Positions 53,567 through 62,857 are shown, counted from the stretch's first letter. The stretch: DNA of 64,000 nucleotides from Geodermatophilus sp. DSM 45219 (GCF_900104025.1 NZ_FNIQ01000006.1:62001-126000); one strand, 5' to 3'. Notes: generated from the letters alone by a model not told the origin. Program-made: numbers and translations.

Positions 53567-54616
53567 ATGACTGCACCGAGGCAGCGGCGCTCCCGCCTGT
53601 CGACCACCGCGGTGGCCCTCGTGGGCGCCGGCGCCCTGCTCGCCGGCTGCACGAGCAACACCCCCGAGACCGCCGCCGAGGGGGGTGGCGCCGAGGCCGC
53701 CAGCCCCAACGACGAGGCCGGCGAGACCGTGCGCATCGGCTTCTCGGCGCCGGCCGCCGACCACGGCTGGATGGCCGGCATCAGCCAGGCCGCGCAGGCC
53801 GAGGCCGAGCGCTACGAGGACGTCGAGCTCACCATCGCCGAGGGCACCAACGACGTCAGCACCCAGATCAGCCAGGTCGAGACCTTCATCAACGAGGGCG
53901 TCGACGCCATCGTGCTGCTGCCCTTCGACGGCGCCGCGCTGACCCCGGTCGCGCTGCAGGCCATGGAGGCCGGGATCCCGGTCATCAACGTCGACCGCGA
54001 GTTCAACAGCCCGTTCGCCGCGCGGGCCACGGTGCTGGGCGACAACTACGGCATGGGCGTCTCGGCCGGCACGTACATCTGCTCGCAGCTGGGCGACCAG
54101 CCCGACGCCGTCGTCGCCGAGATCGCCGGGATCGACTCGCTGCCGCTGACCCAGGACCGCAGCCGGGGCTTCGCCGACGCGCTCGCCGAGTGCGGGCTCA
54201 ACGTCGACAACCGGGTCGCCGCGGAGTTCACCGTGGAATCCGGTGAGGAGGCGGCGGCCAACCTGCTGCAGGCCGCGCCGCAGATCGACGCCCTGTGGAA
54301 CCACGACGACGACCAGGGCGTCGGCGTCCTGGCCGCCATCAACAACGCCGGGCGCGACGAGTTCCTCATGGTCGGCGGCGCGGGCTCGGCCAACGCGATG
54401 CGCGAGATCCAGGGCGGCCAGTCGGTGCTCGAGGCGACGGTCATCTACCCGCACACCCAGGCCGCCGACGGCATCGCGCTCGGCCGGCTGATCGCTCAGG
54501 GCAAGAGCATGTCCGACCTGGTCTCCCAGGCGGTGCCGCAGCGGATCGTGCTGAACGCGCCGGTCGTCACCGCGGAGAACGTCGACCAGTACATCGACGC
54601 CGCGTTCGAGTCCTGA
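53567..54616 (+). CDS. sugar ABC transporter substrate-binding lipoprotein
   Basis: A 349-residue lipoprotein with the lipobox LLAGC (Cys ~28) and a type 1 periplasmic-binding fold of the ribose/LacI type: [18 protein letters not shown], then [16 protein letters not shown] and [11 protein letters not shown]. The ligand-binding arginine region [13 protein letters not shown] is conserved. It delivers the sugar to the upstream ATPase/permease. ATG 53567 has GAGGAGAAGAG upstream, and the 102-bp gap before it has no other gene. Confidence 0.9.
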   Translation: MTAPRQRRSRLSTTAVALVGAGALLAGCTSNTPETAAEGGGAEAASPNDEAGETVRIGFSAPAADHGWMAGISQAAQAEAERYEDVELTIAEGTNDVSTQISQVETFINEGVDAIVLLPFDGAALTPVALQAMEAGIPVINVDREFNSPFAARATVLGDNYGMGVSAGTYICSQLGDQPDAVVAEIAGIDSLPLTQDRSRGFADALAECGLNVDNRVAAEFTVESGEEAAANLLQAAPQIDALWNHDDDQGVGVLAAINNAGRDEFLMVGGAGSANAMREIQGGQSVLEATVIYPHTQAADGIALGRLIAQGKSMSDLVSQAVPQRIVLNAPVVTAENVDQYIDAAFES

Positions 54617-54625
54617 CCCGCTGAC

Positions 54626-54667
54626 GCGGAGTCGCCGGGGTACCCACGGGGTCCCCGGCGACTCCGC
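54626..54667 (+). terminator. 15-bp perfect hairpin inside the sugar operon
   Basis: GCGGAGTCGCCGGGG (54626-54640) pairs perfectly with 54653-54667 around a 12-nt loop. It starts 10 nt after the binding-protein stop and ends 14 nt before the dehydrogenase start, overlapping the Shine-Dalgarno area. It may be a partial terminator that keeps the binding protein in excess, or an RNA-stabilising element, rather than a full stop. Confidence 0.6.
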
Positions 54668-54681
54668 TCCAAGGAGACCCC

Positions 54682-55860
54682 ATGAAGCCCTCCCTCGGCG
54701 TCGGCCTGATCGGCTACGCCTTCATGGGCGCCGCGCACTCCCACGCATGGCGCACCGCCCCCCACTTCTTCGACCTGCCGCTGGCCCCTGCGCTGACCGT
54801 GCTGGCCGGCCGGGACGCCGTCCGGGTCGCCGACGCCGCCGAGCGGCTGGGCTGGTCGGGCACCGAGACCGACTGGCGCCGTGTCCTCGAGCGGGACGAC
54901 GTGGACCTGGTCGACGTCTGCACCCCCGGCGACACCCACGCCGAGATCGCGATCGCCGCGCTCGAGGCCGGCAAGCACGTGCTGTGCGAGAAGCCGCTGG
55001 CCAACACCGTCGCCGAGGCCGAGGCGATGGCCGAGGCCGCCGCCCGCGCAGCCGAGCGCGGGGTGCGGTCGATGGTCGGCTTCACCTACCGCCGGGTGCC
55101 GGCGATCGCCCTGGCGCGCGAGCTCGTCGCCCGGGGCCGGCTCGGCCGGATCCGGCACGTGCGCGCCCAGTACCTGCAGGACTGGATCGCCGACCCCGCG
55201 GCCCCGATGTCCTGGCGGCTGCAGAAGGACCGGGCCGGCTCCGGCGCGCTGGGCGACATCGGCGCGCACATCGTCGACCTCACCCAGCACATCACCGGGC
55301 AGCGGCTCACCGGGGTGAGCGCGCTGCTGGAGACCTTCGTCAAGGAGCGGCCGCTGCCGGCCTCGGAGGGCTCGCTCGCCGGGGTCGCCGGCGAGGGCAC
55401 CGGCACCGTCACCGTCGACGACGCGGCGGTCTTCCTCGGCCGGTTCGACGGCGGGGCGCTGGCCAGCTTCGAGGCGACCCGCTTCGCGCTCGGCCGCAAG
55501 AACGCCATCCGGATCGAGGTCAACGGATCGCGCGGCAGCCTGGCCTTCGACTTCGAGGACATGAACGTCCTGCACTTCTTCGACGGCGACGAGCCGGCCG
55601 AGACCGCGGGCTTCCGGCGCATCGTCGTCACCGAGCCCGGCCACCCCTACGTCGGCGCCTGGTGGCCGGCGGGGCACGGGCTGGGCTACGAGCACGGCTT
55701 CACCCACCAGGTCGTCGACCTGGTCACCGCCATCGGCAAGGGCGAGGACCCGACCCCCTCCTTCGCCGACGGACTGCAGGTGCAGCAGGTGCTCGACGCC
55801 GTGGAGCGCAGCGCGGCAGCCGACTCCGTGTGGACCCGGATCCAGGAGAGGAACGACTGA
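54682..55860 (+). CDS. Gfo/Idh/MocA family dehydrogenase
   Basis: A 392-residue NAD(P)-dependent sugar or inositol dehydrogenase. The Rossmann motif is [17 protein letters not shown] at the N-terminus; the catalytic EKP motif is [14 protein letters not shown] near residue 98; [10 protein letters not shown] provides the downstream Asp and His. It is co-transcribed with the ABC transporter, so it likely oxidises the imported sugar. AAGGAGA stands upstream of ATG 54682, and its TGA overlaps the next ATG (TGATG). Confidence 0.87.
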   Translation: MKPSLGVGLIGYAFMGAAHSHAWRTAPHFFDLPLAPALTVLAGRDAVRVADAAERLGWSGTETDWRRVLERDDVDLVDVCTPGDTHAEIAIAALEAGKHVLCEKPLANTVAEAEAMAEAAARAAERGVRSMVGFTYRRVPAIALARELVARGRLGRIRHVRAQYLQDWIADPAAPMSWRLQKDRAGSGALGDIGAHIVDLTQHITGQRLTGVSALLETFVKERPLPASEGSLAGVAGEGTGTVTVDDAAVFLGRFDGGALASFEATRFALGRKNAIRIEVNGSRGSLAFDFEDMNVLHFFDGDEPAETAGFRRIVVTEPGHPYVGAWWPAGHGLGYEHGFTHQVVDLVTAIGKGEDPTPSFADGLQVQQVLDAVERSAAADSVWTRIQERND

Positions 55861-56867
55861 TGCCCCGTCCCGTCACCCTGTTCACCGGCCAGTGGGCCGA
55901 CCTGCCGTTCGAGGAGGTGTGCCGGCTGGCCTCCGGGTGGGGCTACGACGGCCTGGAGATCGCCTGCTGGGGCGACCACCTCGACGTCGAGCGCGCCGCC
56001 ACGGACGACTCCTACGTGCAGGAGCGGCTCGAGCTGCTGAAGCGGCACGACCTGTCGGTGTTCGCGATCTCCAACCACCTCAACGGCCAGGCCGTCTGCG
56101 ACGACCCGATCGACGAGCGGCACCGCGGCATGGTGCACCCGCGCGTGTGGGGGGACGGCGACCCCGAGGGCGTGCGGCAGCGGGCGGCCGAGGAGATGGA
56201 GACGACCGCGCGCGCGGCGGCGAGGCTCGGCGTGGACACCGTCGTCGGGTTCACCGGGTCGAAGATCTGGAAGACCGTCGCCATGTTCCCGCCGGTCCCC
56301 GAGTCGATGGTCGAGGACGGTTACGCCGACTTCGCGGCCCGGTGGAACCCGATCCTCGACGTCTTCGACGAGGTGGGCGTGCGGTTCGCGCACGAGGTGC
56401 ACCCGTCGGAGATCGCCTACGACTACTGGACGACGGTCCGCGCGATGGAGGCGATCGGCCACCGCGAGGCGTTCGGGCTGAACTGGGACCCGTCGCACTT
56501 CGTGTGGCAGGACCTCGACCCGGTCTCCTTCATCTGGGACTTCCGGGACCGGATCTACCACGTCGACTGCAAGGACGCGAAGAAGCAGGTGGGCAACGGC
56601 CGCAACGGCCGGATGGGCTCGCACCTGCCCTGGGCCGACCCGCGGCGCGGCTGGGACTTCGTGTCCACCGGGCACGGCGACGTCCCCTGGGAGGCGTGCT
56701 TCCGGATGCTCAACACCATCGGCTACGACGGGCCGATCTCGGTGGAGTGGGAGGACGCCGGCATGGACCGGCTCGTGGGTGCGCCCGAGGCGCTGGAGTT
56801 CGTCCGCCGGCTGGCCTTCGACCCGCCCGCGGCCGCGTTCGACGCCGCCTTCGCCAGCGGGGGGTGA
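55860..56867 (+). CDS. sugar phosphate isomerase/epimerase (xylose isomerase-like TIM barrel)
   Basis: A 335-residue AP-endonuclease-2/xylose-isomerase-like barrel. Metal ligands are visible: Glu in [13 protein letters not shown], Asp/His in [10 protein letters not shown], the HVDCKD strand and the closing Glu in [11 protein letters not shown]. Together with the upstream Gfo/Idh enzyme and the ABC transporter it forms a catabolic set of the kind used for myo-inositol or rare sugars; which one cannot be read from the sequence. The ATG overlaps the dehydrogenase stop. Confidence 0.85.
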   Translation: MPRPVTLFTGQWADLPFEEVCRLASGWGYDGLEIACWGDHLDVERAATDDSYVQERLELLKRHDLSVFAISNHLNGQAVCDDPIDERHRGMVHPRVWGDGDPEGVRQRAAEEMETTARAAARLGVDTVVGFTGSKIWKTVAMFPPVPESMVEDGYADFAARWNPILDVFDEVGVRFAHEVHPSEIAYDYWTTVRAMEAIGHREAFGLNWDPSHFVWQDLDPVSFIWDFRDRIYHVDCKDAKKQVGNGRNGRMGSHLPWADPRRGWDFVSTGHGDVPWEACFRMLNTIGYDGPISVEWEDAGMDRLVGAPEALEFVRRLAFDPPAAAFDAAFASGG

Positions 56868-56923
56868 GCAGGGCCGGGGGTGGACAGCGATCGGGGATCC
56901 GCCGTCCACCCCCCGGCCCCCGA

Positions 56924-56949
56924 GGTGCCTTTCGCGCGCGAAAGGCACC
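56924..56949. terminator. 26-bp perfect palindrome, bidirectional terminator
   Basis: GGTGCCTTTCGCG (56924-56936) is followed directly by its reverse complement. It lies between the convergent ends of the sugar operon (56867) and the cupredoxin gene (56956). It shares its GGTGCCT arm end and CGCGCG centre with the 45781-45814 palindrome, with matched base changes on both arms. Confidence 0.75.
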
Positions 56950-56955
56950 CCGGGC

Positions 56956-57447
56956 TCAGGCGCTGACCGTGACCGGCGTCTCCATGCCGGCGGCGCGGTG
57001 GGCGCCGACCGAGCAGTAGAAGACGTAGTCGCCCTCCTCGAGGGCGACCGTGAGGGTGGCCGACTGCCCCGGCTGGAGCACCTCGGTGGCCGCGACGTCC
57101 GCCCCGTCGCGCTCCACCACGAAGTCGTGCGGCATGTTGCCCTCGTTGACGACCTCGAAGGTGTACTCGCCGGCGGCGTAGCTGTCCTCGGACAGCTCGA
57201 TGAACATCTCGCCCTCGGTGACCTGGACCGTCTCGGCCTCGGCCTCCGCGGGCGCGCTCGACTCCGGGGCGCTCGACGAGGGCGGGGCCGAGGGTGCCGA
57301 GCTGCTGGCCTCCGCGCTGCTCGCGGGGGCCGCCGCCTCGGGGGCCGCCTCCTCGTCGGAGGAACAGCCGCTGACGACCAGGCCGAGGGCCAGGACGAGG
57401 GGCGCGGCGCGGCGGGCGGTGCGGGCGGGACGGGTCGGGAACGACAC
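56956..57447 (-). CDS. cupredoxin (plastocyanin-like) lipoprotein
   Basis: A 163-residue lipoprotein with a signal and lipobox (LGLVVSGCSS), an Ala/Ser/Pro/Glu-rich linker and a C-terminal cupredoxin domain of about 85 residues. The type 1 copper ligands are seen as His in NMPHDFVVE and Cys, His, Met in YCSVGAHRAAGM. It is probably an extracellular, membrane-tethered electron carrier. GTG 57447 has GGAGG upstream; an in-frame upstream extension has no sense. Confidence 0.85.
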   Translation of the reverse strand: MSFPTRPARTARRAAPLVLALGLVVSGCSSDEEAAPEAAAPASSAEASSSAPSAPPSSSAPESSAPAEAEAETVQVTEGEMFIELSEDSYAAGEYTFEVVNEGNMPHDFVVERDGADVAATEVLQPGQSATLTVALEEGDYVFYCSVGAHRAAGMETPVTVSA

Positions 57448-57625
57448 GCGGGGCCTCCAAGGCGTCGGCGGCGGACCGCTCCGGTGGCGGGCCCCGCTCA
57501 GGACCGATGGTGCACGGACGCAGCGGCTGCGGACAGCCCCTGCTCTGGGTGTTCGGTCCGCACCGGCGCGTCGGATGGGCGACACCCCGCGGTTTCCGTG
57601 GCGGGCACGACGGATCCCGGGGGAG

Positions 57626-57657
57626 CGGGGGCCGGGGACACGCGTCCCCGGCCCCCG
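57626..57657 (-). terminator. hairpin downstream of the DoxX-like gene
   Basis: A perfect 14-bp stem, CGGGGGCCGGGGAC with its complement, and a 4-nt loop lie 8 nt after the stop of the minus-strand DoxX-like gene. The position and stability fit a terminator for that gene. The rest of the 217-bp gap up to the cupredoxin gene shows nothing recognisable. Confidence 0.65.
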
Positions 57658-57664
57658 CGACGCG

Positions 57665-58177
57665 TCACGCCGCGCGCCGGGCCGCCTTCTCGCTGGCCTT
57701 CGCGACCTTCTTGTTGGCCTTGGCCAGCGTCTTGGCGGCCTTGCGCACCCGGCGCGGCCCCCGGTCGACGGTGCCCCGGGTGAGCAGGCCGACGCCGATG
57801 CCGAGCAGCCACACGTCCTTGGCCACCGCGAGCCCGTCCTGGGTCGGCGCCAGACTGCCCGGCTTCCGCATGCCTGGGGTGTTCAGGTACAGCCCGACCA
57901 GCCCGCCGGAGAAGCCGGTCAGCAGCGCGCCGGCCAGTGCGGTCGGCACGAACGGGGTCAGCAGCGCGGCGCCGACGCCGATCTCCGCGTAGGACAGCGC
58001 CTTGACGAAGGTCTTCGGGTCGACGTCCTTGAGGAACGGGTAGGTGCCCGAGGCGAACCCGTGCAGGCCGGCCGCGGTGCCCTCGTCGGCGCCCCGCTTG
58101 CCCAGGCCGCTGTTGAGGATGAACGCTCCGGCCGAGATGCGGGGGCCGATCTCGGACAGGGTGATGGGCAGACGCAT
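57665..58177 (-). CDS. DoxX-like membrane protein
   Basis: A 170-residue membrane protein with about four helices; LSEIGPRISAGAFILNSGL near the start, SYAEIGVGAALLTPFVPTAL in the middle and AKDVWLLGIGVGLL near the end match DoxX-type proteins. A Lys/Ala/Arg-rich cytoplasmic tail of about 35 residues follows the last helix. DoxX proteins are linked to redox or oxidative-stress functions, but this is uncertain here. ATG 58177 has GAGGAGC upstream. Confidence 0.65.
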   Translation of the reverse strand: MRLPITLSEIGPRISAGAFILNSGLGKRGADEGTAAGLHGFASGTYPFLKDVDPKTFVKALSYAEIGVGAALLTPFVPTALAGALLTGFSGGLVGLYLNTPGMRKPGSLAPTQDGLAVAKDVWLLGIGVGLLTRGTVDRGPRRVRKAAKTLAKANKKVAKASEKAARRAA

Positions 58178-58269
58178 GGTGCTCCTCGCTGATAGCCGAT
58201 GGTCAGGGCCCATCCTGGCCCTGGTCGCGGGGTGCAGTGCCCACCACCCCCGGCGTCAACCCCCGCCGG

Positions 58270-59865
58270 TCAGCGGCCCCCGCGGCGCGAGCGTCCGCTG
58301 AACGACGAGGCCGAGTGCGTGCCGGCGCGGGCGGCGAGCTCGGCGCGGGTGCGCGCCGGGCCGCTCGACCGGCCGGAGCCGCCGCGTGCGCCGCCGGTCG
58401 AGGAGCCGCCGGAGGACGAACCACCGCCCGCGGTGGACCCGCTCCCGGAGCCGCCGCGGCGGCGCCGGCCGCCGCCGGCGCCCTGCGGCTGGGGCTCCGG
58501 TGCGGGCGCCGGCTCGACGAACGGCGCGGCCGGCCCGGTGAGCTCGGTGATCTCCGCCGCGCCCGGGCGGACGACGCTGACCTTCGGGGTGATGCCGGCC
58601 TGGCGGGCCAGCGTGCGGACCTCGCCGGCCTGGTCCGGCGTCGAGACGGTGACGACGGCGCCCTCGGCGCCGGCGCGGGCGGTGCGGCCCGAACGGTGCA
58701 GGTAGGCCTTGTGCTCGGCGGGCGGGTCGACGTGGACGACGAGCGCGACGTCGTCCACGTGGATGCCGCGCGCCGCGATGTCGGTGGCGCACAGGACCCG
58801 GCTGGCACCGGTGGTGAACGCCTCGAGGTTGCGCTCGCGGGCGTTCTGGCTGAGGTTCCCGTGCAGGTCGACCGCCGGGATGCCCGACGCGGTCAGCTGC
58901 TTGGCGAGCTTCTTGGCCTGGTGCTTGGTGCGGGTGAACAGCACGCTGCGGCCCAGACCCGAGGCGAGCTGGCGCACGACCTCGGCCTTGTCGGCGTTCT
59001 GCACCTGCAGCACGTGGTGGGTCATGGTGCTGACCGGGGCCACCGCCGGGTCGACCGAGTGGGTGATCGGGTTGCTCAGGTAGCGCTTGACCAGCACGTC
59101 GACGCCGTTGTCCAGCGTGGCGGAGAAGAGCAGCCGCTGGCCGACCTTCGGCGTGCGGTCCATCAGGCGCTTGACGCCGGGCAGGAAGCCCAGGTCGGCC
59201 ATGTGGTCGGCCTCGTCCAGGATCGTGATCTCGACCGCGGACAGGTCGCAGTGGCCCTGGCCGATGAGGTCCTCGAGCCGGCCGGGGCAGGCGATGAGGA
59301 CGTCGATGCCGCCCGCGAGGGCCTGTACCTGCGGGTTCTGGCCGACGCCACCGAAGATCGTCGTGGTCCGCATGCCGAGGGCGCGGGCCATCGGGTCGAC
59401 GACGGCGGCGACCTGGTTGGCCAGCTCGCGGGTGGGGACGAGGATCAGCGAGCGGGGCCGCTTGGGCTGCCGGCGGCTGTCCGAGGCGGCGAGGCGGGCG
59501 ACCAGCGGCAGGCTGAAGGCCAGCGTCTTGCCCGAGCCGGTGCGTCCGCGGCCGAGCACGTCGCGGCCGGCGAGGCTGTCGGGCAGCGTCGCGACCTGGA
59601 TCGGGAACGGTGCGGTGATCCCGCTGGCGGTCAGCACCTCGACCAGCGGGGCGGGGACGCCGAGGTCGGCGAAGGTGGCGTCGGTGGGCAGCACGGTCGC
59701 GGGCGCGCCGGCCGGGACGACCGGGGCCGGAACCGCCTCGGCGGCCGGCGCCGGCCGCTGCTGCGCGGCCTGCTGGCCGGTGTCCGGGCGGCTGCCCCGG
59801 CCGCGGCCGCCACGGCGGCGGCGGGTGCCCTCGGGGGCAGGGGTGGTGGCGTCGTGCGGGGTCAT
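58270..59865 (-). CDS. DEAD-box ATP-dependent RNA helicase
   Basis: A 531-residue helicase. The Q motif region ends FPIQ, motif I is GRTGSGKT, Ia is PTRELANQ, II is DEAD (ILDEADHMADLG), III is SAT, IV is LFTRTK, V is ATDIAARGI and VI is HRSGRTARAG. Basic, Gly/Ser/Arg-rich tails flank the core at both ends and probably bind RNA. It unwinds RNA duplexes, typically in ribosome assembly or RNA decay. ATG 59865 has GAGGAA upstream; a 220-bp gap precedes it. Confidence 0.9.
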   Translation of the reverse strand: MTPHDATTPAPEGTRRRRGGRGRGSRPDTGQQAAQQRPAPAAEAVPAPVVPAGAPATVLPTDATFADLGVPAPLVEVLTASGITAPFPIQVATLPDSLAGRDVLGRGRTGSGKTLAFSLPLVARLAASDSRRQPKRPRSLILVPTRELANQVAAVVDPMARALGMRTTTIFGGVGQNPQVQALAGGIDVLIACPGRLEDLIGQGHCDLSAVEITILDEADHMADLGFLPGVKRLMDRTPKVGQRLLFSATLDNGVDVLVKRYLSNPITHSVDPAVAPVSTMTHHVLQVQNADKAEVVRQLASGLGRSVLFTRTKHQAKKLAKQLTASGIPAVDLHGNLSQNARERNLEAFTTGASRVLCATDIAARGIHVDDVALVVHVDPPAEHKAYLHRSGRTARAGAEGAVVTVSTPDQAGEVRTLARQAGITPKVSVVRPGAAEITELTGPAAPFVEPAPAPEPQPQGAGGGRRRRGGSGSGSTAGGGSSSGGSSTGGARGGSGRSSGPARTRAELAARAGTHSASSFSGRSRRGGR

Positions 59866-59958
59866 GGGGTGTTCCTCGGGCTCGGTTCGCCGTCGGGCGG
59901 CCCGGCCGGAGCGCGCCGGCGCGCCTGCACGGGGCAGGGCGGGCGCACGTCCTCGGCG

Positions 59959-60010
59959 GGACGTCGGACAGCCGGGCGCGCCGGGGTGGCGCTGCCGCGG
60001 TCCGACGTCC
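59959..60010. promoter_or_regulatory. 11-bp inverted repeat upstream of the helicase gene
   Basis: GGACGTCGGAC (59959-59969) and GTCCGACGTCC (60000-60010) are perfect reverse complements separated by 30 nt. They lie 94-145 nt before the helicase start and could be an operator pair or, if transcribed, a 5'-leader stem. Cold-shock-type helicase mRNAs often have structured leaders, but nothing here proves it. Confidence 0.35.
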
Positions 60011-60085
60011 GTTCCCGCGCCCCGGATGGGCGGCGGGACAACGCCGGTACCCCCACTCAACCAGACGCGGCGCGCGACCGTGCCG

Positions 60086-61453
60086 TCACACGGGGGAGTG
60101 TCCGGTCACACCGCCGCCGCGGTAGCTGCGCCGGTAGGTGCCCGGGGCGACGCCGATGGTGGCGCGCAGGTGCTGGCGCAGGGACGCCGGCGTGCCGAAG
60201 CCGGCCTCGGTGGCGACCCGGTCGATCGGCGCGTCGGTGGACTCCAGCAGCTGACGCGCCAGCGCGATCCGCTGTCCGGCCAGCCAGCGCAGCGGCGACA
60301 GGCCGGTCTCGTCGCGGAACCGGCGGGTGAAGGTGCGCACGCTCATCCGGGCGTGTGCGGCGAGGTCCGCGAGGGTCAGCGGCTCGGCCAGCCGCTCGAC
60401 GGCCCACGCCCGGGTCGCCGCCGTCCCCACGTCGCCGGCCTCGGGCAGCGGCCGCTCGACGAACTGGGCCTGACCGCCCTCCCGCCACGGGGCGACGACG
60501 TTGCGCCGGGCCACCCGGTTGGCCACCTCGCAGCCGTGGTCGCGGCGGACCAGGTGCAGCAGCAGGTCGATGCCCGCGGCGTTGCCGGCCGAGGTCAGCA
60601 CGTCGCCGTCGTCGACGAAGAGCACCCCGGGGTCGAGGCGGACGGCGGGGAACAGGCCGCGGAAGGCCTCGGCGTGCATCCAGTGCGTGGTGGCCGGTCG
60701 CCCGTCGAGCAGCCCGGCTGCGGCCAGGACGAAGGCGCCGGTGCAGATGGAGACCAGCCGCGCGTGCCCGGCGGCGGCGCGCAGCGCCCCGGCCAGCCCG
60801 TCGGGGAGCGTCCCGTCGGTCATGGCCGGCCCCCCGTACACGCCGGGGACGACGACCGTCCCCGCGCTCTCCAGCAGCGAGGCGTCGTGCTCGGGGATGA
60901 CGGAGTAGCCGGCGGAGGTGCGCACCGGGCCGCCGTCCAGGGTGGCCACCCGCACCCGGTAGAGCCGCCGGCCGTCGGCGTCGACCGCGGACTCCAGCAG
61001 CCGGTGGGGCAGGCCCAGCTCGAAGGCGATGCTGTTCGGCAGCGCGAGGACGGCGACCTCGTGGGGGCGGGCGGGGTGCGGAACCCTCGTCGCGGCCGGG
61101 ACCGGGCCAGACGTCCCGCCCGGACTCGGGGCTGGTGTCCCGCCCGGACTCGGGGCTGGTGTCCCGCCCGGACTCGGGGCTGGTGTCCCGCCCGGACTCG
61201 GGGCTGGTGTCCCGCCCGGACTCGGGGCTGGTGTCCCGCCCGGACTCGGGGCTGGTGTCCCGCCCGGACTCGGGGCTGGTGTCCCGCCCGGACTCGGGGC
61301 TGGTGTCCCGCCCGGACTCGGGGCTGGTGTCCCGCCCGGACTCGGGGCTGGTGTCGCGGCCGGGACCGGGCCAGACGTCCCGCCCGGACTCGGGGCTGGT
61401 GTCCCGCCCGGACTCGGGGCTGGTGTCCCGCCCGGACTCGGGGCTGGTGTCAT
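60086..61453 (-). CDS. GlxA-type regulator (DJ-1/PfpI plus AraC) with a repetitive N-terminus
   Basis: A 455-residue protein. Residues 2-121 are fifteen 8-residue repeats (TPAPSPGG or TSGPVPAA). Then follows a DJ-1/PfpI-like domain (VAVLALPNSIAFELGLPHRL onward, with the nucleophile-elbow ICTGAFVLAAAGLLDG) and a C-terminal AraC HTH pair ending in GFGTPASLRQHLRATIG. ATG 61453 is supported by AAGGA 7-8 nt upstream, and no other start precedes the DJ-1 domain. The regulator is divergent from an MFS transporter, probably its target. The repeat domain is unusual for this family, whose members normally begin at the DJ-1 domain. Confidence 0.75.
   Translation of the reverse strand: MTPAPSPGGTPAPSPGGTPAPSPGGTSGPVPAATPAPSPGGTPAPSPGGTPAPSPGGTPAPSPGGTPAPSPGGTPAPSPGGTPAPSPGGTPAPSPGGTPAPSPGGTPAPSPGGTSGPVPAATRVPHPARPHEVAVLALPNSIAFELGLPHRLLESAVDADGRRLYRVRVATLDGGPVRTSAGYSVIPEHDASLLESAGTVVVPGVYGGPAMTDGTLPDGLAGALRAAAGHARLVSICTGAFVLAAAGLLDGRPATTHWMHAEAFRGLFPAVRLDPGVLFVDDGDVLTSAGNAAGIDLLLHLVRRDHGCEVANRVARRNVVAPWREGGQAQFVERPLPEAGDVGTAATRAWAVERLAEPLTLADLAAHARMSVRTFTRRFRDETGLSPLRWLAGQRIALARQLLESTDAPIDRVATEAGFGTPASLRQHLRATIGVAPGTYRRSYRGGGVTGHSPV
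61091..61450. repeat. fifteen 24-bp tandem repeats
   Basis: The array, read on the plus strand, has the order one V unit (61091-61114), ten R units (61115-61354), one V unit (61355-61378) and three R units (61379-61450). All R units appear identical, as are the two V units. The unit length is a multiple of three, so on the minus strand it codes for TPAPSPGG (R) or TSGPVPAA (V). There are no spacers, so it is not a CRISPR array. Confidence 0.95.
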
Positions 61454-61525
61454 GGCCGGATCCTTGCACGTGTTGGCTGCCGGGCCACTGTCCGGTGCCG
61501 CGCCCCATCGGCCATGCTGTCGGCC

Positions 61526-62842
61526 GTGACGAGCACCGCCGCGCCGCGCACGTACCGGATCCACCCGGCCTGGTGGGTCGCCGCGGTGACCTTCCTGGCC
61601 CTGGTCGGCGCCGCGGCGTTCCGCGCGGTGCCCGGCGTGCTCATCGAGCCGCTGCGTGCGGAGTTCGGCTGGTCGCTGACGACGATCTCGGCCGCCGTCG
61701 CGGTCAACATGGCGCTGTTCGGGCTGACCGCGCCGTTCGCCGCCGCGCTGATGGAGCGCTTCGGCATCCGCCGGGTCGTGGTCGCGGCGCTGCTGCTGAC
61801 CGCGGCCGGCAGCGGGCTCACCGTCTTCATGACCGCGAGCTGGCAGCTGGTGCTGCTGTGGGGCGTCGCCGTGGGCCTGGGCACCGGCTCGATGGCACTC
61901 GCGCTGGTCGCGACGGTGACCGGCCGCTGGTTCGTCGCCCGCCGCGGCCTGGTGTCGGGCATCCTCACCGCTGGGAGCGCGACGGGGCAGCTGGTGTTCC
62001 TGCCGGTGGTCGCCTGGACCGACGCGACCTGGGGCTGGCGGGCGGCGTCCCTGGGCACGACCGCGGCGGCACTGGCCGTCGTCCCGCTGGTGCTGTGGCT
62101 GCTGCGCGACCGGCCGCGCGACGCCGGGGTCGCCCCCTACGGCGGGACGGCGGCCGACGACGTCGACCCGGTGCGCTCCGGCGCGGCCCGGACGGCGGTG
62201 CGCGGGCTGGTCTCCGCGGTGCGCAGCGTCCCGTTCTGGCTGCTGGCCGGGGGCTTCTTCATCTGCGGGCTGTCGACCAACGGGCTGGTGCAGCCGCACT
62301 TCATCCCGGCCGCGCACGACCACGGCATGCCGGTGACCACCGCGGCGGGGCTGCTCGCCGTCGTCGGCGTCTTCGACATCGCCGGGACGGTGCTGTCGGG
62401 CTGGCTCACCGACCGCACCGACCCGCGCGTGCTGCTGCTGGCCTACTACGGCCTGCGCGGGCTGTCGCTGTTCGCGCTGCCGGCCCTCTTCGGCCCGGAC
62501 CTGCACGTCAGCATGGTCGCGTTCATCGTCTTCTACGGGCTGGACTGGGTGGCCACGGTGCCCCCGACGCTGGCGCTGTGCCGGGAGTTCTTCGGCGCGC
62601 GGGCTCCGGTGGTGTTCGGCTGGGTGTTCGCCTCCCACCAGCTCGGGGCGGCGGTCGCGGCCTTCGGCGGCGGCGTGATCCGCGACGTGACCGGCTCCTA
62701 CGACCCGGCGTGGCTGATGGCCGGGGCGCTCTGCATCGCCGCGGCGGTCATGTCGTTCCTCATCCCGCGCCGTCCACCCGCCGCCGGGACCGCGCTGCCG
62801 ACCGACCGCGAGGAGGCCGCCGCCGCCCAGGCCCACGGCTGA
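61526..62842 (+). CDS. MFS transporter (OFA/MCT-like)
   Basis: A 438-residue MFS carrier with about twelve helices. The first helix WWVAAVTFLALVGAAAFRAV and the loop PLRAEFGWSLTTISAAVAVN are typical of the monocarboxylate/oxalate-formate group, as is the later FGARAPVVFGWVFASHQLGA segment. GTG 61526 is preferred because CATGCT lies 7 nt upstream; ATG 61514 is the alternative. It diverges from the GlxA-type regulator, 72 bp away, suggesting control by it. The solute may be a carboxylate or amide-type compound. Confidence 0.78.
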   Translation: MTSTAAPRTYRIHPAWWVAAVTFLALVGAAAFRAVPGVLIEPLRAEFGWSLTTISAAVAVNMALFGLTAPFAAALMERFGIRRVVVAALLLTAAGSGLTVFMTASWQLVLLWGVAVGLGTGSMALALVATVTGRWFVARRGLVSGILTAGSATGQLVFLPVVAWTDATWGWRAASLGTTAAALAVVPLVLWLLRDRPRDAGVAPYGGTAADDVDPVRSGAARTAVRGLVSAVRSVPFWLLAGGFFICGLSTNGLVQPHFIPAAHDHGMPVTTAAGLLAVVGVFDIAGTVLSGWLTDRTDPRVLLLAYYGLRGLSLFALPALFGPDLHVSMVAFIVFYGLDWVATVPPTLALCREFFGARAPVVFGWVFASHQLGAAVAAFGGGVIRDVTGSYDPAWLMAGALCIAAAVMSFLIPRRPPAAGTALPTDREEAAAAQAHG

Positions 62843-62857
62843 CCCGCCGTTCGCCTT

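Noticed and set aside
61091-61450. CRISPR array
   Set aside because: The units are directly tandem without spacers, are 24 bp long and keep a reading frame; no cas gene is present.
60086-62836. Very long minus-strand frame (916 codons) across the GlxA regulator, repeat array and MFS gene
   Set aside because: Only the part from 61453 to 60086 has domains and a ribosome binding site. The upstream part is antisense to the MFS gene and rich in Arg, Gln and Gly, as expected for a shadow in GC-rich DNA.
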